Below are positions 34,561 through 43,251 of a DNA stretch of 64,000 nt, one piece after another. Source of the DNA: Longibaculum muris (GTDB lineage Bacteria > Bacillota_I > Bacilli_A > Erysipelotrichales > Coprobacillaceae); NCBI RefSeq assembly GCF_004343035.1, contig NZ_SMCQ01000014.1:1-64000 (forward strand), in the 5' to 3' direction. Every line of letters begins with the position of its first letter. The stretch's first letter is position 1. The translations under genes were made by a program, and so were the position numbers. The notes under the pieces were generated by a model. The model was not told the origin of the DNA and made no database searches. It saw only the letters and a list, made by a program, of their open reading frames with translations.

Positions 34561-34923
34561 TTATTCCTTTTCTGAAAACTCAATTGTCAATCCATCAGGA
34601 TCTATAACTCTAAAATGTTTTGGTTTAGGTTTACGATCAATAACTTCACTAACAGCATATCCCTGCTTAATAGCTTTGTCTCTTAGAATTTCTAATTCTT
34701 CATTAGCTTCAAAGCTAAATACCATCCCTTTTGTTGATACCTTTTCAGCTCCATCAATTTGGATAACTTCTAACATCGTATCACTTTCTCCATGAGATAA
34801 AAATGCTATTTCTCCAGCCCCTGGATTAAATCTTCTTATTATTTTAAGTCCTACAAGTTCTTGATAAAATGTTATTGATTTTTCAATATCTCTTACCATA
34901 ATTGTAATATAATTTAGTTTCAT
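34561..34923 (-). CDS. VOC family (glyoxalase/bleomycin-resistance-fold) protein
   Basis: A 120-residue single-domain VOC protein with two beta-alpha-beta-beta-beta halves. The opening LNYITIMVRDIEKSITFYQEL provides the first metal-binding position by a variant (Tyr/Thr in place of His), the second half has FRVIDPDGLTIEFSE with Glu as ligand. Lactoylglutathione-lyase annotations are common for such proteins, but the exact substrate is unknown. AAAAGGAGAAC lies before the ATG, and it is probably the downstream partner of the DUF2695 gene 11 nt away. Confidence 0.85.
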   Translation of the reverse strand: MKLNYITIMVRDIEKSITFYQELVGLKIIRRFNPGAGEIAFLSHGESDTMLEVIQIDGAEKVSTKGMVFSFEANEELEILRDKAIKQGYAVSEVIDRKPKPKHFRVIDPDGLTIEFSEKE

Positions 34924-34934
34924 ATGTTCTCCTT

Positions 34935-35225
34935 TTATTCAATATCATAATCTTCATAACAATTCAATAATACTTCACAATCACAATATCCGCCCATTTC
35001 TTCCATTTCATTAAGAATATCTTCTATTTTATCTTGTGGCTGATTGTTTTTCAACCATTGCTTTGTATGCATGCGTGTATGTTGACATGGTGTCTGTTCT
35101 AACTGTGATTCTAAATAGATAAACAATTTTTCGACTTCATCTTTACTTAAAAGATATTCTTTCTTTTGAGATGTTTTCCATTTTCTCATTAATAATTTCT
35201 TTTCTTCCTTTGTTAACTTTTTCAT
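34935..35225 (-). CDS. DUF2695 family protein
   Basis: A 96-residue protein from the ATG at 35225 (GAGGAAAAGG upstream; an earlier ATG overlaps the preceding gene). The C-terminal half (PCQHTRMHTKQWLKNNQP, then EMGGYCDCEVLLNC) has the conserved HT...TW, GGYCDCEVL signature of DUF2695. Three or four close cysteines suggest metal binding or redox activity. Function is unknown. It precedes the VOC gene. Confidence 0.85.
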   Translation of the reverse strand: MKKLTKEEKKLLMRKWKTSQKKEYLLSKDEVEKLFIYLESQLEQTPCQHTRMHTKQWLKNNQPQDKIEDILNEMEEMGGYCDCEVLLNCYEDYDIE

Positions 35226-35242
35226 CCTTTTCCTCACATTCA

Positions 35243-35821
35243 TTAAACATGTATTTCCACAAGACAATAATGATTTTTATAATGTATCTTAAACCAAATA
35301 TCTCCATATTTATAACTCTTTACTGTATAAGTATTATAACCTAACTTTGGTTTTTCTTTGAAATCAACAATTTCATCTATTATTTTTAATACTTTATTTT
35401 CATTAGTACTTTTCACAATATAAAGGTTTCTATTTGCAATCATCATACTTTTTATATGTGGTTTATCTATATTCTTTGAATAATCAATTTTTGTATAATC
35501 AGAAATATTTAGTACTACTGTTTTTGTATAACCATATACCCCAGATAAAAATTCAATTGTATCTAATGTATATTTTGAAATACCTGATAAAATTATACAT
35601 ATTATGCCAAATATAAGAAGATTTTTCTTAATATCATCCCAAGCCTGTTCTCTATTTCTACACTGTATATATTTGTATAAGTAGTAACCAAAACCTATCA
35701 GTGGAATAATAAATAATACGGATAAAAATCTAGCTTTGAATAATTGATATATGTATAAACAACAAAATAAACTTGATATAAGAAAAGTCATATCAATAAC
35801 TGAATTTTTTTGATGATTCAT
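35243..35821 (-). CDS. Membrane protein of unknown function with soluble C-terminal domain
   Basis: A 192-residue protein with hydrophobic segments at about 10-27, 33-50 and 68-85, then a soluble domain (about 95-192) rich in Tyr, Lys and Asp that should face outward or to the cytoplasm depending on topology. No family is recognised. The start is the ATG at 35821 with GAAGGAATG upstream. The 3' end overlaps the extended frame of the DUF2695 gene, so the genes are close and co-directional. Confidence 0.65.
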   Translation of the reverse strand: MNHQKNSVIDMTFLISSLFCCLYIYQLFKARFLSVLFIIPLIGFGYYLYKYIQCRNREQAWDDIKKNLLIFGIICIILSGISKYTLDTIEFLSGVYGYTKTVVLNISDYTKIDYSKNIDKPHIKSMMIANRNLYIVKSTNENKVLKIIDEIVDFKEKPKLGYNTYTVKSYKYGDIWFKIHYKNHYCLVEIHV

Positions 35822-35966
35822 ATGATTCATTCCTTCTATATAATATTTCTACTATTAATATACCATAATATATCTTTGTTTCACATTATATTTATTCTTC
35901 ATACAATAATTTCTATAGGATTTAACAAAGAAATTATATTCCATCATTATTCCTTAACCTATTAAA

Positions 35967-35994
35967 TTTGGTTTTCATAATAAGAAAAACCAAA
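35967..35994. promoter_or_regulatory. Inverted repeat upstream of the MFS gene
   Basis: TTTGGTTTT and AAAACCAAA form 9-nt perfect arms around a 10-nt centre, just upstream of a TATAAT (36017-36022). Position suggests an operator, but no regulator gene is adjacent. Confidence 0.4.
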
Positions 35995-36057
35995 ATCTAC
36001 TCCTTATCGTCTATGCTATAATGTGTGCATAAATTTATAGAATACGGGAGAAAAAAT

Positions 36058-37242
36058 ATGAAGAATTTACAAATGAAATACAATGTTTTACATATCTTAT
36101 TTTGGTTATCATATTTATCTATTTATGGTTATGTCGCTGTGTTTTTACAATATCGTGGTTTATCTAATACAGATATAGGTATTGTTACAGGAGCAGGAGC
36201 TATCTTTTCTATTTTCTTATCTCCTTTTGTTTCTTCATTGCTTACAAAAATTAATTCTTTATCTATTAAAAAATTAACTTTAATTCTTTATATAATGATG
36301 TTTTCTTTCTTCTTTTGTTTGACATTTTTATCACTCCCTGTTGTTTTTATTATGTTCTTTTATATTGGTTTATTAAGTTTAGTTGTTTCCATTGTTCCTT
36401 TTTTATCAATGATCTGTATGGATTATTTAAAAGCAGGACAATATATCAACTTTGGTTTATCTAGAGGTCTTGGTTCTGTATCATATGCTGCTGGAGCTGT
36501 ACTTGTTGGACAACTTATTGATATAATAAACCCTACTGTTATTGGATATGTTCATCTTTTATCAAGTGTTCTGTTACTTGTCTTACTTTTTTCCATGCCT
36601 GATTATAAAATTGAAGAAGATAATCCCCAAGAGAATAAATCAAATATCTTTACGATTATCAAAAACTATAAAACTTTCTTTATTATTCTTGTTGCATTTG
36701 CATTTATGTTTGCTGCTTCTACATCTTTATCTACATATTTAATTAATATAGTAAAGAATCTTGGTGGTAACACTTCATTATATGGAATTGCTATATTTTG
36801 TATGGCTGCAAGTGAAATGCCTGTTATGTCTATGACGCATCATTTATTAAAAAAATATAAAGCTGAGACACTTATTCTTGTGGCTTCTGGATTTTATATT
36901 TTAAGAAATTTTACAATCTGTTTAGCTCCATCTTTACCAATTTTACTTATTGGAATGATGCTTCAAGGTTTTTCTTATGGTTTATTTACGGCAACGATTA
37001 CTTATTATGTTAATGACTATTTAAAACAAGAAGATCAGATGATGGGACAAACAATGATTGGTATGATGTCAACTGGATTAGGTTCTGCTGTTGGTAATAT
37101 CTTTGGTGGAGTACTACAAGATACTTTTGGGTTGACAAGTATGCTTATATTTGCATGTACTTTAACTTTTATAGGATTTGTTATTATGTTTATTGCACTC
37201 ATTAAAAAGATTGGAATAAGATCAAAAAGATTTATGAATTAA
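36058..37242 (+). CDS. MFS transporter, MFS_1-like (LacY/nucleoside-permease-like)
   Basis: A 394-residue permease with twelve predicted membrane segments. The first segment (YNVLHILFWLSYLSIYGYVA) and the loop LQYRGLSNTDIGIVTG are typical of the MFS_1_like branch that contains 3-phenylpropionate and oligosaccharide transporters. The second half has ARG-like MMLQGFSYGLFTATITYYVN. The substrate is unknown. The start is the ATG at 36058 with CGGGAG upstream. A palindrome at 35967-35994 may control it. Confidence 0.85.
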   Translation: MKNLQMKYNVLHILFWLSYLSIYGYVAVFLQYRGLSNTDIGIVTGAGAIFSIFLSPFVSSLLTKINSLSIKKLTLILYIMMFSFFFCLTFLSLPVVFIMFFYIGLLSLVVSIVPFLSMICMDYLKAGQYINFGLSRGLGSVSYAAGAVLVGQLIDIINPTVIGYVHLLSSVLLLVLLFSMPDYKIEEDNPQENKSNIFTIIKNYKTFFIILVAFAFMFAASTSLSTYLINIVKNLGGNTSLYGIAIFCMAASEMPVMSMTHHLLKKYKAETLILVASGFYILRNFTICLAPSLPILLIGMMLQGFSYGLFTATITYYVNDYLKQEDQMMGQTMIGMMSTGLGSAVGNIFGGVLQDTFGLTSMLIFACTLTFIGFVIMFIALIKKIGIRSKRFMN

Positions 37243-37523
37243 GCTCTATCTTTTTAACTTTTCCATCTTTATCAGCAATATAACTATTTAAACACATCAT
37301 AATAAATAATATATTTAGCCAATTTTCTTACGTCAAAACTTTTTTCTATTATAAGTATTAAATGCAGACTTTTTTGATTTAAAATTTGTTATATAATTAG
37401 GTATGAAAATATCAACTCCAAATGTAGTTTTTTTATTTCCTTAATTTATTTATATTTCTTCAATAGATATCAATGCAAGAAATGTGTATAATAAACAATG
37501 TATTATTTATAGGAGGTTTTTTT

Positions 37524-38783
37524 ATGTTACTTGAACAAATAAATTCAGATCTACTTACTTTAGCTAAAGAATCTGATACAGTTTTACATGACATCTACGA
37601 AAAAATTGACTCTATTTGTCTAATAAATTCTAATCGAATCTTATCTGCTTTTATTGAAAATAAAGTTTCTTACTCTGATTTTAGTGATATTAATGGTTAT
37701 GGAAACTATGATGAGGGAAGAAATAAGATTGAAAAGATTTTTGCAACTGTTCTTGGTTGTGAGGATGCTTTAGTACGTCCTCAAATTATGAGTGGAACAA
37801 ATGCTTTATACATCACTCTTTCTGCTTTGTTAAAACATGGTGACACTATGATTTCATTGTCTGGTGCTCCTTATGATTCACTTCAAGAAATGATTGGAAT
37901 AAGTGGAAATTCAAGTCAATCGCTAAAAGCTGCTGGAGTGAAGTATGAACAAATCGAATTAATTAATGATGATTTTGATGATCAAACGATTATTGAACGT
38001 TTAAAAGAAAATAATATTAAATTAGTTGAAATTCAAAGATCTAGAGGTTATTCGCATCGTAAGTCGTTATCAATAGAAAAGATTGAACGAATCATTAAAA
38101 AGATTCGTGAAGTCAATGATAAAGTCATTATTATGGTAGATAATTGTTATGGTGAATTGGTAGAAACTAAAGAACCAGGACATGTTGGTGCTGATATTGT
38201 TGTTGGATCTTTAATGAAGAATCTTGGTGGTGGGATTGCTCCAACTGGAGGATATATAGCCGGTAATCAAGATTTAGTTTATATGGTAGCTGAAAGATTA
38301 ACAGCTCCAGGAATAGGAAAAGATTTAGGAGCTAATTTCAATTTAAATAATGCTTTTTTTAAAGGAATTTTCATGGCACCTAATGCCGTAAAAAACGCGT
38401 TAAAGACTGCTATATTTACAGCTTATATGTTGGAAAAACTAGAATATTCAAATGTATCTCCCCGCTATGATGAACCACGAACTGACATTATTCAAACATT
38501 GGAACTTAAATCTAAGGAGAATTTAGTAAACTTTACTCAAGGTATTCAACAAAGCAGTCCGATTGATTCATTTGTCCATGTTTTACCAGCTCCAATGCCT
38601 GGCTATCCTTTTGATGAGGTTATGGCTGCGGGTAGCTTTACTCAAGGCAGTACAATTGAATTAAGTGCTGATGCCCCAGTTATTGAACCATATACTTTAT
38701 ATATGCAAGGTGGTTTAACCTTTGAGTATGGAAAATTATCTATTTTATTAGCGTTATCAAATATGAAAAGGAAGTTGGATTAG
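37524..38783 (+). CDS. Methionine gamma-lyase-like / aluminium-resistance family PLP enzyme (COG4100)
   Basis: A 419-residue fold-type I PLP enzyme. DVVVGS-like segments precede GSLMKNLGGGIAPTGGYIAG, in which Lys holds the cofactor, and VDNCYGELVETKEP is the PLP-binding Asp region. AGGAGG lies upstream of the ATG at 37524. The family is annotated as cystathionine beta-lyase-like and involved in aluminium resistance; the true substrate is not established. It is convergent with an SDR gene and their stop codons overlap by 4 nt. Confidence 0.88.
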   Translation: MLLEQINSDLLTLAKESDTVLHDIYEKIDSICLINSNRILSAFIENKVSYSDFSDINGYGNYDEGRNKIEKIFATVLGCEDALVRPQIMSGTNALYITLSALLKHGDTMISLSGAPYDSLQEMIGISGNSSQSLKAAGVKYEQIELINDDFDDQTIIERLKENNIKLVEIQRSRGYSHRKSLSIEKIERIIKKIREVNDKVIIMVDNCYGELVETKEPGHVGADIVVGSLMKNLGGGIAPTGGYIAGNQDLVYMVAERLTAPGIGKDLGANFNLNNAFFKGIFMAPNAVKNALKTAIFTAYMLEKLEYSNVSPRYDEPRTDIIQTLELKSKENLVNFTQGIQQSSPIDSFVHVLPAPMPGYPFDEVMAAGSFTQGSTIELSADAPVIEPYTLYMQGGLTFEYGKLSILLALSNMKRKLD

Positions 38784-38796
38784 CAACTTCCTTTTT
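38766..38796. terminator. Bidirectional terminator between convergent genes
   Basis: GGAAGTTG pairs perfectly with CAACTTCC across a 6-nt loop, with A and T runs either side; the stop codons of the lyase and the SDR genes lie in the loop. Confidence 0.85.
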
Positions 38797-39526
38797 GTCC
38801 ACCATCAATTCGAATTACAGTATTATTAATAAAATCAGCTTCTTTGCTTACTAAAAACTTTACTAGATAAGCGACTTCTTGAGGATCCCCATAGCGATTA
38901 ACCATGATTTTTTCAACCTCTTCTTTTAAAAATTGCTCATCATAACCATCCAGTTCATTTTCTGTACCAATGAAGCCAGGAGCAATACAGTTTACATTAA
39001 CAAAAGGGGCAAATTCAAAGGCAAGATTATGTGTCATAGAAATCAATGCCGCTTTAGATGCATCATAATCAATACACATTGGATAATAAGTATTAATGCC
39101 ATTTGTTGATGCGATATTAATGATTTTTCCATATTCTTGATCAATCATATGACGATAAACACGTTTACTACAATTAAATGCTCCTACTACATTTACATCT
39201 AATGTTCTTCTAAATTCTTCAGCATTTTTTAAATGGAATAAATTTGATAAATCTATGGCTGCATTATTAATCAAAATATCAACGCCACCAAGTTCTGTCT
39301 CAATCAAAGACACCATTTCATCTACTTCATCTTCTTTAGAAACATCTCCTGCAATTGCCAAACAACGTACACCATAATTATCAATAATCATATCTTTTAA
39401 TGCCTCAGCTTCTTTTTTAGATGTCAAATAATTAATGACAATATCATATCCTTGTTTTGCCAATTCTAAAGCTATAGCTTTTCCAATTCCTTTAGCTCCT
39501 CCAGTAATCAATACAATTTTATTCAT
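38780..39526 (-). CDS. Short-chain dehydrogenase/reductase, FabG-like 3-oxoacyl reductase type
   Basis: A 248-residue NAD(P)H-dependent oxidoreductase. VLITGGAKGIGKAIALEL holds the TGxxxGIG cofactor motif, NNAA is at about 90, and the catalytic Tyr and Lys are in YDASKAALISM (Tyr about 155). C-terminal DGGQKG is typical. FabG and other SDRs are hard to separate from sequence alone. The ATG at 39526 has no clear Shine-Dalgarno site and lies about 10 nt past the terminator of efp, so translation probably depends on read-through or a leader-independent start. Confidence 0.85.
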   Translation of the reverse strand: MNKIVLITGGAKGIGKAIALELAKQGYDIVINYLTSKKEAEALKDMIIDNYGVRCLAIAGDVSKEDEVDEMVSLIETELGGVDILINNAAIDLSNLFHLKNAEEFRRTLDVNVVGAFNCSKRVYRHMIDQEYGKIINIASTNGINTYYPMCIDYDASKAALISMTHNLAFEFAPFVNVNCIAPGFIGTENELDGYDEQFLKEEVEKIMVNRYGDPQEVAYLVKFLVSKEADFINNTVIRIDGGQKGSC

Positions 39527-39532
39527 ATTTTT

Positions 39533-39555
39533 AAAAAAGAGCTTATTAAGCTCTT
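39533..39555 (-). terminator. Terminator after efp
   Basis: On the minus strand AGAGCTT and AAGCTCT form a perfect 7-bp stem around a 3-nt loop, followed by TTTTTT. It overlaps the efp stop codon and ends about 10 nt before the SDR start codon. Confidence 0.8.
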
Positions 39556-40103
39556 CCTGCATACTTTCCATCAGTTGTAAACACAACGATTTTTTCTCCA
39601 GTATTAATAAACTGAGGAACACGTAATGTTAACCCTGTATCAGTAACGGCATCTTTTGTTTGGTTAGATGGTGCCCCCTTGATGGCAGGATCAGTTTCAA
39701 CTACCGTTAATTCTACTTTTTCAGGAACAGATACTGATAACAATAATCCATCAAAGAACATTAATGAAACAGTTGAACCTTCAATAATATAATATTGATT
39801 GTCCCCTACTTGATCTTCAGCTAATTCATATGTTTCATATGTTTCTAGATCCATAAAATAAAAAGTAGAATCTGCCTTATATGAATATTGCGCATCTTTT
39901 CTTGAAATATTTGCTGCTTCAAACTTAGTCGATGCATTAAAGTTTCTTTCTTGAATCGATCCAGTTTTTAAATTTCTCATCTTTGTTTTTAAGATGGCCG
40001 CTCCTTTTCCTGGTTTTACATGTTGAAAGTCCATAACTTGGCAAGGATCGCCATCAATAATCAAAGTTAATCCTGTTTTAAAATCACCTGCTAATATAGC
40101 CAT
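39546..40103 (-). CDS. efp: Translation elongation factor P
   Basis: A 185-residue three-OB-fold protein that relieves ribosome stalling at polyproline. Residues 28-40 read HVKPGKGAAILKTK, with the tip Lys (about 32) that is post-translationally modified in other bacteria. The C-terminal region GLTLRVPQFINTGEKIVVFT closes the family pattern. The start is the ATG at 40103 with GGAGTGAAAAT upstream. No EpmA/B or YmfI-type modification gene is adjacent. Confidence 0.95.
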   Translation of the reverse strand: MAILAGDFKTGLTLIIDGDPCQVMDFQHVKPGKGAAILKTKMRNLKTGSIQERNFNASTKFEAANISRKDAQYSYKADSTFYFMDLETYETYELAEDQVGDNQYYIIEGSTVSLMFFDGLLLSVSVPEKVELTVVETDPAIKGAPSNQTKDAVTDTGLTLRVPQFINTGEKIVVFTTDGKYAGRA

Positions 40104-40177
40104 ATTTTCACTCCTCATCTTGAATATATTAATATATACTTTATTCTATCAATTTTAACATCATTCCTCAAGACACA

Positions 40178-41404
40178 TTATGATATTTGTGCTTGTTTTT
40201 GTATTGAATGTTCCTTAATATACCTACTCCACTTGATATAACCATATGTTGTATTAGTAAAATAACCTAATTTTAGAACTAATAAAACATATTGACCTGA
40301 AATAATATTTATAATGGCTTCAAGAAATGCACAAATATACCATGCAATCCACTGTTCTTGTAACCTAAAGAAAATAAACAATCCATTTGCAATTCCTACA
40401 GCTGAGGCACAAGCATCAATATAGATAATGAATGTTTCTAATAATTCATTGTTATAAAAATCCGTGGCAATATTTAAACCACTAATAAGATATCCAATGA
40501 CAAACGTCCAAACAATGATTCCGATAATAACTAAAACTTCCTGATATCCTTTTAGTTTTCTTACTACCGTTAATTCATTTTCTTCATCATCCTTGTGTTT
40601 TGACCAATTTATATAACTAATAATATCAATTGGCAGCCAGAAAAATAATGTTGTTGCCATTGTAGCAAATCGATACATTAATACTACACACATAGCAATT
40701 TCAACAATTTCAACTAATACTGAAATAAGAAAATTATACCGTGATTGTTTAGAAATCAATAATTCACAGAGAATATTTAAGAATGTATCTAACAAATAAA
40801 GTAGCATAATGATAATTCCATTGACCCCATTAGCACTTTCTTCTGGGAATAATACGGAAAAAACCGTTGCTAGAACCATAATTGAAATAAACCATGATTT
40901 TTCATATGTTGTAAATTGTTTCGCAAATAACATCATAATTAAAATAGATAACATCAAGATAAAAGAAGCAATCCCAAAGTTAAATAACGGAGCTAATTCA
41001 TTAGCTCTTACTTGTTTGTAGGAATACTGTACTTCTTGATTGTTTATATTTTGGTGATCAAAATATAATTTTGTTCCGTTTTTTGTTTCGTATTCATATG
41101 CTGTAATTGTCATATCATTTAATTTAGTATAGTCTTCATATGAATAAGAAACAATAAGTTGCTTGTCACCATTTGTATAAGTAACAGCACAAACTGTGTT
41201 ATCTTCACTATAATCTTCTAAATCAGTATCTCTGGTCATTTGGATACTTTGTTTAAACTTTGCATTTTCAACATTAGCATTAATATCATACAAGCCATAT
41301 CCAATTGATATAATCGAAGCAATACATAATCCTATTGAAAATATTACTTCTACCATTCTTAACCTTTTTTTAGGTTCCATGTTCATCTTAAAAAATTTAA
41401 TCAT
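40178..41404 (-). CDS. PnuC-like nicotinamide riboside transporter with N-terminal extension
   Basis: A 408-residue membrane protein. The C-terminal part contains ASAVGIANGLFIFFRLQEQWIAWY, matching the A..G..A...L..R..EQW..W motif that lines the substrate path of PnuC, and the ending TTYGYIKWSRY is also typical. PnuC proteins are usually 200-260 residues; here about 150 residues precede the core, with one membrane segment (about 17-36), a soluble stretch (about 37-125) facing outward, and additional membrane segments. The extension might capture or sense substrate. GAAGGTTTGGT lies before the ATG. Confidence 0.75.
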   Translation of the reverse strand: MIKFFKMNMEPKKRLRMVEVIFSIGLCIASIISIGYGLYDINANVENAKFKQSIQMTRDTDLEDYSEDNTVCAVTYTNGDKQLIVSYSYEDYTKLNDMTITAYEYETKNGTKLYFDHQNINNQEVQYSYKQVRANELAPLFNFGIASFILMLSILIMMLFAKQFTTYEKSWFISIMVLATVFSVLFPEESANGVNGIIIMLLYLLDTFLNILCELLISKQSRYNFLISVLVEIVEIAMCVVLMYRFATMATTLFFWLPIDIISYINWSKHKDDEENELTVVRKLKGYQEVLVIIGIIVWTFVIGYLISGLNIATDFYNNELLETFIIYIDACASAVGIANGLFIFFRLQEQWIAWYICAFLEAIINIISGQYVLLVLKLGYFTNTTYGYIKWSRYIKEHSIQKQAQIS

Positions 41405-41445
41405 ACCAAACCTTCTTCCCCTATATATTTACATTTTTAATACGT

Positions 41446-41688
41446 TTACAACAAACTACCCTTACAAATGTCCTCTTGATATTTGTAGTAGGGCATTTGA
41501 AAACATTGTGATGATAATTTTAGGAATATTTGTTCATAAGAATCTTGTTTACCTTGATTCTTGATATATTCTTTTATTGTTTTCTCACTCGTATCCTTCT
41601 CACAACTCGAAACAAAAAATTCGCTACTCCACCATAAGGCCTTCTTAACTTCAGGCTGTTCAGCAAATATGTATTTTGTTGGACTATA
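41446..41688 (-). pseudogene. Degenerate IS200/IS605-type TnpA transposase, C-terminal remnant
   Basis: An open frame without a start codon encodes the C-terminal end of a Y1 transposase: SPTKYIFAEQPEVKKALWW, then SSEFFVSSCEKDTSE and KTIKEYIKNQ, matching the TnpA pattern 'SS+.L..EFP...K.LW....W..SYFV.T.G...+E.I+.YI..Q'. The catalytic HUH and upstream part are lost or interrupted by stop codons (41689-41691 and beyond). A short CAAATG...CATTTG inverted repeat at 41466-41502 may be the IS end. The element lies downstream of the truncated toxin. Confidence 0.55.
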
Positions 41689-41827
41689 TTAAAAAACAGT
41701 TCTCACTGCATTTACTTCAATTAATAAAAAATGAATTTAACACTCAGTTTGGATGTCACTAGGATATTAAAACCTGAGCAATGCTATACTACTTCATCTT
41801 CACAGAGCAGATAAAGCCTTTAATAGT

Positions 41828-41971
41828 TCAATAATTCTTTGGATTATGCTTTAACAATTCAATTTTACCCTGTATTTTTTCTACAATATCATGAGCTGCT
41901 TTCTTATTATCAAGATCAATAGGTATATATCTTACAATATCCTTTAAATCACGTTTAAAGATATATTTCAT
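41828..41971 (-). pseudogene. Truncated RelE/ParE-family toxin
   Basis: A 47-codon frame begins at the ATG at 41971, inside the last codons of the antitoxin gene, the usual toxin-antitoxin overlap. It reads MKYIFKRDLKDIVRYIPIDL, then DNKKAAHDIVEKIQGKIE, the N-terminal half of a ParE/RelE toxin. Full-length members have 90-100 residues with the catalytic or gyrase-binding C-terminal strand; here a TGA at 41828 ends the frame after KHNPKNY, and the C-terminal half is absent. The toxin is therefore broken. Confidence 0.6.
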
Positions 41972-42134
41972 TTTCTTCCATCATATCTTGATAAGCATCC
42001 ATACTCATAAGAACCATATCTCCACATCCATTCTTAGTTAAATAAATAGGTTTACGAGTTTCGTGAACAATCTTTGAAATTTCAGACAATTTAGTTCTCA
42101 AGTCAAATATTGGCTTAATAATAATATTTTCCAT
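41955..42134 (-). CDS. Phd/YefM-type antitoxin
   Basis: A 59-residue antitoxin from the ATG at 42134 (GAGATGAT upstream). It has the Phd/YefM N-terminal DNA-binding pattern (FDLRTKLSEISKIVHET, KPIYLTKNGCGDMVLMS) and a short C-terminal tail that would neutralise the toxin. Its partner immediately downstream is truncated. The antitoxin frame itself is intact, so it may survive as a repressor of its own promoter or as a cross-acting antitoxin. Confidence 0.75.
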   Translation of the reverse strand: MENIIIKPIFDLRTKLSEISKIVHETRKPIYLTKNGCGDMVLMSMDAYQDMMEENEIYL

Positions 42135-42236
42135 GATTATCATCTCGTCAATAATATATCATATTTATATATAAATATACATATGAATTTTTATATTTGT
42201 GATTCTGTTTTACATCTTCATACTTATTCATTCCAT

Positions 42237-43136
42237 TTATATTGAACAAAATACAACTGATATAAGCGCTAAACCAATGGAAAGATAATTTTCTTTCTTC
42301 AATTTCTCTTTAAATAAGAATCTTGATACTATAGTTAGAAAAATAATATATATTGAAGAGTATAATGGTGAATATAACGATACATCTAACCTAGCTAATG
42401 CTTCAAAAGAAAACAACATTCCAAAACAGCCAATGACTGTTCCAATTGCCACAAAACCATAATATCTAAAATCAATATTTTTTGTTAGTATTTTTAATGA
42501 TTGTTTAGAACGCTTTATTAAAAAAACAAAAGCCAATAAAACTAGTGGAAACATAATGATATTGATCCACGATAAATATGATGAATTAGAAGTAGAACTA
42601 TTACTTAGTGTAAATAGTTTATTAATACTATTCACATGACCACTTACTAAAAATAACAGTATACAAATGATATATCCAATCTTTGTTGTTTTATCATTTT
42701 TTATTTCATTATAATTAAATATAAATGGCACAAAAAACGCTAATAAAATGAAAATAATGCCTATTATTGTTGTAGTAGATATTTTTTCATTTAAAAAGAT
42801 CATTCCAAATAAAGTTGGCCAAAGTAAATTGCCTGCATTCGTAGAAACCGTAACCATTGTTAGATTAACATTTGCCATACATATCAGTGTTAATATTTGA
42901 CAAGCAACTATAACCAAACAAGCCATTAAAGCATAAATAAAAGACATAGTATCTATTTGAAGATTGAAACCAGCTAAAATATAATAACAGATAGCTGCAA
43001 GAAAACTCATTACTAATAAGTAAATATAATGACTCACCAGGGTATTTTCAACATTTTGCTGATAAAACTTATTAAAACACATTTGTCCTCCTGATGCTAA
43101 AACAAACAATAGTATAAATATTATTCCAATGAGCAT
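42237..43136 (-). CDS. EamA/DMT-superfamily transporter
   Basis: A 299-residue membrane protein with ten predicted segments arranged as two EamA repeats, about 5-140 and 150-297. The segment NAGNLLWPTLFGMIFLNEKIS and ALARLDVSLYSPLYSSIYI carry the family's typical pairs. Members export metabolites or import sugars and amino acids. The substrate is unknown. AGGAGG lies before the ATG. It follows the epimerase gene after a terminator, so it is a separate unit. Confidence 0.85.
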   Translation of the reverse strand: MLIGIIFILLFVLASGGQMCFNKFYQQNVENTLVSHYIYLLVMSFLAAICYYILAGFNLQIDTMSFIYALMACLVIVACQILTLICMANVNLTMVTVSTNAGNLLWPTLFGMIFLNEKISTTTIIGIIFILLAFFVPFIFNYNEIKNDKTTKIGYIICILLFLVSGHVNSINKLFTLSNSSTSNSSYLSWINIIMFPLVLLAFVFLIKRSKQSLKILTKNIDFRYYGFVAIGTVIGCFGMLFSFEALARLDVSLYSPLYSSIYIIFLTIVSRFLFKEKLKKENYLSIGLALISVVFCSI

Positions 43137-43162
43137 ATTACTCCTCCTTGTATTGATATATT

Positions 43163-43203
43163 AAAAAACAAGATTTTTATTTTCAAGAATCTTGTTTTTT
43201 TAT
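43163..43203 (-). terminator. Terminator between the epimerase and DMT genes
   Basis: AACAAGATT pairs with AATCTTGTT across a 12-nt loop, with T-runs following on both strands. Confidence 0.75.
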
Positions 43204-43251
43204 TTGAATTCATAATCAATAAGTTATTTAAAATTATTCAACATATGTATT

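Noticed and set aside
37231-37297. Tiny minus-strand peptide starting MCLNSYIADKDGKVKK, reminiscent of CooT-type MC-initiated proteins
   Set aside because: Only about 20 codons, with no ribosome site, and no nickel or CO-dehydrogenase genes nearby. It lies beyond the MFS gene's 3' end and may be chance.
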